Assembly (NCBI GenBank): GCA_016212735.1
Contig: JACRDZ010000214.1
Span: 1 to 9,015 of the forward strand
DNA from: Candidatus Firestoneibacteriota bacterium
GTDB taxonomy: Bacteria > JACRDZ01
Reading direction: 5' to 3'
DNA: 9,015 nt
The notes beneath the pieces were generated by a model, which saw only the letters and a program-made list of their open reading frames with translations, did no database searches and was not told the origin of the DNA. Position numbers and translations under genes: made by a program. Below, piece by piece: positions 6,316 to 9,015 of this stretch. Within the stretch, counting starts at the first letter, position 1. Each line of letters starts with the position of its first letter.

Positions 6316-6350
6316 AGCGAGGTCAAAAATTCAGAATTTATGACCTCGCT
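6316..6350 (+). terminator. Strong hairpin between tetR and the TolC-type gene; possible attenuator or partial terminator
   Basis: AGCGAGGTCA (6316-6325) pairs perfectly with TGACCTCGCT (6341-6350). After one A-A mismatch the loop pairs further (AAATT, 6327-6331, with AATTT, 6335-6339), giving nearly 16 bp of palindrome. The right arm runs into TTTTG, a short U-tract, so termination is probably incomplete. It lies 14 bases after the tetR stop and 22 before the channel gene start. It could lower read-through into the pump genes, stabilise or process the transcript, or serve as a second operator. No convincing separate promoter for the channel gene was found. Confidence 0.6.
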
Positions 6351-6361
6351 TTTGTATAACT

Positions 6362-6365
6362 GGAG
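6362..6365 (+). promoter_or_regulatory. Shine-Dalgarno site deciding the TolC-type start
   Basis: GGAG lies 7 bases before the ATG at 6373-6375, where the product begins with a proper signal peptide. The in-frame ATG at 6340 lies at the base of the preceding hairpin and would add eleven residues ahead of the signal. Confidence 0.65.
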
Positions 6366-6372
6366 TATTAAT

Positions 6373-7704
6373 ATGAATATAAAGATAGTATTTTTTTCTA
6401 TTTTATTTGTAATATACATCCCATTATCATCGATAACAGCTGAAGAATCAGTTTCTTTATATGATATTCCTGTATGCATAAATATGGCATTAAAAAACAG
6501 CCGAAAAACTATAATTAATCAACAAAAAATTATTGAAGCTCGTGAAAAAGTAGAAGAAGTTAAATCTCAATTTTATCCCAATGTAAATGCAAGTTTGTTA
6601 TATTCAAGATTAGAAAAAGCACCCACTATTGATTTTGGAGGCAAGAAAACAAAAGTCGGGGATGAAAACACATATAATGCTAAACTGCAGGTTATTTATC
6701 CTCTTTATACTGCTGGAGCCACAAAAATCGGTACAGAAATATCTGAAATGGGGCTTGAATATAATGAAGTTAGCTCACAGATCACCCGATTGGATATAAT
6801 TTATGCAGTATATCAGAATTATTTTAATGTTCTGAAAGCGTATAAGTTTGCTGAAATAGCTCTTGAATCCATCAATCTCTTAAAAGCACATGAAAAAAAT
6901 ATTCAAAATTTATTTGCATTAGAAACTGCAACTAAAATAGACCTCCTTACCATTCAGGTAAAGATTGCAGAAGCTGAACAGATTTTAGTTAAAGTACAAA
7001 ATGCAATTAAAATTTCGGAAACTTCTTTTAATCAGCTTCTTGGAAGAGATATGGATAGTTCTATGGTTCTTAAGGATTATAAAGAAAAACCGAATTTTTC
7101 ATTGAAATATGAAGATTGTCTGTCATCTGCTTACAGTAATAGAATAGAAATAAAAACTATGAATCTTGCAATAAAAATAGAAGAAAAAATAAAAGCCCTA
7201 ACTGCAACTGAAGATAAACCAAAAGTATCATTAATTGGTGCTTATAATATAGATGAAGGCGGGTTGACAAAAGATAAAAAGTGGACTGTCAGCTTAAGCG
7301 CTAATTTTCCTATCTGGGATCATAATAAAACTGAACATAAGATTTTGCAGGAACAATCTAAATTAGAGCAGAACCGTTTACAGCTTCTTGAACTCAAAGA
7401 TGGAATTGCTCTTCAGGTAAAGCAGGCATATCTGAATGCTGAATCAATAGGTAAGGAAATAGAAACATCTAAACTTGCGATAGAACAAGCTTCTGAGAAT
7501 TATAAAATGACTGAGGAAAAATATAAAGAAAATCTTATTACCAATACAGAGGTTTTAGATGCTCATACAATGCTTATAAAAGCAAATATTAATTATTATA
7601 GTGCTCTTTATGATTTTCAGTTAGCTTTAGCAGGATTAAGAAAAGCAATGGGGATTTTTGAAGAAATTACGAGTCACGAAGAGGGGGTTAATTATGCAAA
7701 ATAA
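6373..7704 (+). CDS. TolC-family outer-membrane efflux channel
   Basis: Counted from the ATG at 6373, the 443-residue product has a basic start, a hydrophobic core and I-T-A before E-E, a signal peptide cut after about residue 23. No lipobox cysteine follows. Two related halves, typical of outer-membrane efflux proteins, are visible. Each has long helical stretches and an insertion with the recognisable Y-P-L-Y-T-A-G-A (109-116) and F-P-I-W-D-H-N (312-318), counterparts of the P-L-x-x-G-G motif. The end has L-D-A-H-T-M-L...Y-Y-S-A-L-Y-D-F...L-A-G-L-R-K-A-M-G, the classical C-terminal helix. Trimers of this family form the outer-membrane tunnel of tripartite RND, ABC or MFS pumps and of type I secretion. 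Overlap with the following adaptor gene by 11 bases shows that the two work together. The transported compound is unknown. Confidence 0.93.
   Translation: MNIKIVFFSILFVIYIPLSSITAEESVSLYDIPVCINMALKNSRKTIINQQKIIEAREKVEEVKSQFYPNVNASLLYSRLEKAPTIDFGGKKTKVGDENTYNAKLQVIYPLYTAGATKIGTEISEMGLEYNEVSSQITRLDIIYAVYQNYFNVLKAYKFAEIALESINLLKAHEKNIQNLFALETATKIDLLTIQVKIAEAEQILVKVQNAIKISETSFNQLLGRDMDSSMVLKDYKEKPNFSLKYEDCLSSAYSNRIEIKTMNLAIKIEEKIKALTATEDKPKVSLIGAYNIDEGGLTKDKKWTVSLSANFPIWDHNKTEHKILQEQSKLEQNRLQLLELKDGIALQVKQAYLNAESIGKEIETSKLAIEQASENYKMTEEKYKENLITNTEVLDAHTMLIKANINYYSALYDFQLALAGLRKAMGIFEEITSHEEGVNYAK
7681..7687 (+). promoter_or_regulatory. Ribosome-binding site of the adaptor gene inside the channel gene
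   Basis: GAGGGGG lies within the last codons of the TolC-type gene, 6 bases before the ATG at 7694-7696. That ATG itself precedes the channel stop codon (7702-7704), so translation of the two genes is likely coupled. Confidence 0.6.
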
Positions 7705-9015
7705 AATTATTTTTTTAGTACTGATTATAATAACTTTTTTAAATACATCATGCAGCAATAAAAAAGATGAGCCACAGCAAACTGTCTCTAAACTAATACA
7801 AGAGCAGGATTCAGTCCCTTTAGTAAAAATAATTTTTGCAAAACGTGGTACTCTTGAAGAGAAACTGCAAGTCACAGGCAGCATGGAAGCTTGGGATGAT
7901 GTGAAAGTAAGTTCAAAAATACCGGGGAAAGTCACAAAAGTATTTTTTAACGAAGGTAACTATGTTAAAGATGGAGATATCCTGTTTCAAATTGAAGATA
8001 CAGAAATTAATATACAGCTTCAACAGGCTCTTATGAGCATAAAATCTACAGAAATCCTGATTAATAAAGCCCGCATGGGAATTAAGCTCATGGATGATAA
8101 GATTTCTGTTATGCTTAAACAGTCAGAGGCTGGAGTTGAAGTTCAGAAAGCATTGTTTACTAAAGTAAAAGCTGGCGCGCGGCAGGAGGAAAAAGATCAG
8201 GCTAAATTGGGAGTAGAGCAGGCGCAGATAACTTTAGATAATGCGAAAATAAGTTTTGAACGTTTGGAAAAATTATTCAAATCTGGTGCTGTTCCTAAAC
8301 CTCAGTATGAAGTTGCCAAATTGCAGTATGATCTTGCAGAATCAAGATTGAAACTTTCAAATGAGATGCTGAATCTTATTGAAGCTGGTGCGCGTGATGA
8401 GGATAAAGCTGTAGCAGAGGCTAATCTTAATGCATCACAAGTTGCGATTGAAATGGTTGAAACAACAAAACAGGAAAAAACTATTCTTGAAGAAGATATT
8501 AAAAATCTGGAAATTCATTTATCTCAAGCCAGGCTTGTACAGGAACTAATTCAAACTACACTTGAAAACACAAAAATCACATCTCCAATGACCGGAGTTG
8601 TAGTTAAAAAGACCATAAATCCTGGAGAAATGGCATCGCCTGGAGTTCCTGTATTTTTTGTTTCTAAATTAGATCCGCTGAAACTTAAAACTGAAATCCC
8701 TGAGAATGAAATATCCAGAATTAAGATAGGACTGGATGCAGAATTAGTGCTTGATGCATATCCAGATAAAATCTTTACAGGTAAAATAAGTCATATTAAC
8801 CCAGTATTAAATTCTAATTCCCGAACATGCGGTATAGAAATAAAGATTACCAATAGCTCTGGACTTTTAAAACCCGGGATGTTCTCTCGAATCACAATAA
8901 ATACAGGGAAAAAAGATAATACTCTTATTATTCCGAGAGATGTTCTTATAGAAAATGAAAATAAATACCAGCTTTTTTTAGTTAAAAATGAAACCGCTGT
9001 TTTAAACAGTGTTAA
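7694..9015 (+). CDS. Periplasmic adaptor lipoprotein of an RND/HlyD-type efflux pump (runs off right edge)
   Basis: The frame is open for 440 codons and leaves the window. Residues 1-19 are a signal peptide ending L-N-T-S before C20, a plausible though not ideal lipobox (-3 position N), followed by S-N-K-K. The first lipoyl/barrel-sandwich half is K-V-S-S-K-I-P-G-K-V...G-N-Y-V-K-D-G-D (71-95). A long coiled hairpin (about 104-290) follows. The second lipoyl half is T-S-P-M-T-G-V-V-V...N-P-G-E-M (296-313), then a beta-barrel and I-P-R-D-V-L (413-418) of the membrane-proximal domain. Within the hairpin the motif A-G-A-R-x-E-x-K occurs twice, at 160-167 and 231-238, so the hairpin is longer than in AcrA and may be internally duplicated. 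The protein would link the TolC-type channel to an inner-membrane pump, whose gene is expected just beyond 9015. Whether that pump is RND or ABC cannot be told. Confidence 0.9.
   Translation, partial: MQNKIIFLVLIIITFLNTSCSNKKDEPQQTVSKLIQEQDSVPLVKIIFAKRGTLEEKLQVTGSMEAWDDVKVSSKIPGKVTKVFFNEGNYVKDGDILFQIEDTEINIQLQQALMSIKSTEILINKARMGIKLMDDKISVMLKQSEAGVEVQKALFTKVKAGARQEEKDQAKLGVEQAQITLDNAKISFERLEKLFKSGAVPKPQYEVAKLQYDLAESRLKLSNEMLNLIEAGARDEDKAVAEANLNASQVAIEMVETTKQEKTILEEDIKNLEIHLSQARLVQELIQTTLENTKITSPMTGVVVKKTINPGEMASPGVPVFFVSKLDPLKLKTEIPENEISRIKIGLDAELVLDAYPDKIFTGKISHINPVLNSNSRTCGIEIKITNSSGLLKPGMFSRITINTGKKDNTLIIPRDVLIENENKYQLFLVKNETAVLNSV

Noticed and set aside
6340..6342. ATG as start of the TolC-type gene
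   Set aside because: It falls at the base of the hairpin right arm, lacks a ribosome site and would place eleven extra residues before the signal peptide.
7636..7935. Minus-strand open frame of 99 codons
   Set aside because: It is antisense to the end of the channel gene and the start of the adaptor gene, both of which carry family motifs.

Overview
The window looks like a piece of chromosome from an AT-rich bacterium with two membranes. A TolC-type outer-membrane channel, a lipid-anchored periplasmic adaptor and an exported repeat protein all imply an outer membrane and a periplasm. Codons are biased to A/T, and promoters and Shine-Dalgarno sites have the ordinary bacterial form. The lineage cannot be fixed from these genes. 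The exported HEAT-repeat protein with a C-terminal G-x-D-x3-W-x2-W motif and the GlpA-like oxidoreductase with a BFD-type iron-sulfur domain would suit an uncultured anaerobe, but that is inference.

Layout, left to right. Positions 1-724 (minus) hold the N-terminal 241 residues of a phospholipase D-like protein of the kind fused to SNF2-type helicases; the rest lies beyond the left edge. It has its own candidate promoter and is visibly richer in GC than most of the window, so it may be the edge of an acquired or defence-type segment. Positions 799-4969 (minus) form a tight three-gene unit read from a promoter at 5004-5032. Its order is queE (7-deazaguanine synthesis), a secreted protein built from fourteen exact 33-residue HEAT-like repeats, and a GlpA-like FAD oxidoreductase. 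The gaps are 19 and 9 bases, and the last ribosome-binding site overlaps the preceding stop codon. Divergently, 5112-5564 (plus) encodes a small Mut7-C RNase-fold protein with a zinc ribbon.

Positions 5632-9015 (plus) are an efflux locus: a TetR-family regulator, a TolC-family outer-membrane factor and an RND/HlyD-type lipoprotein adaptor that runs off the right edge. The tetR promoter (TTGACA, 17 bases, TATGAT) is near consensus, and a perfect 14-bp palindrome sits at its predicted start site, as expected for an autoregulated pump operon. A strong hairpin lies between tetR and the channel gene and may set the ratio of regulator to pump. The inner-membrane transporter should follow just past the right edge.

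There is no gene-free stretch over 300 bases. The largest gaps, 4970-5111 and 5565-5710, are promoter regions. I saw no tRNA, rRNA, CRISPR array, insertion sequence or attachment site. No clearly new biological system is demonstrated; the best leads are the left-edge helicase-type gene, the HEAT-repeat secreted protein in its odd operon, and the regulatory sites of the efflux locus.
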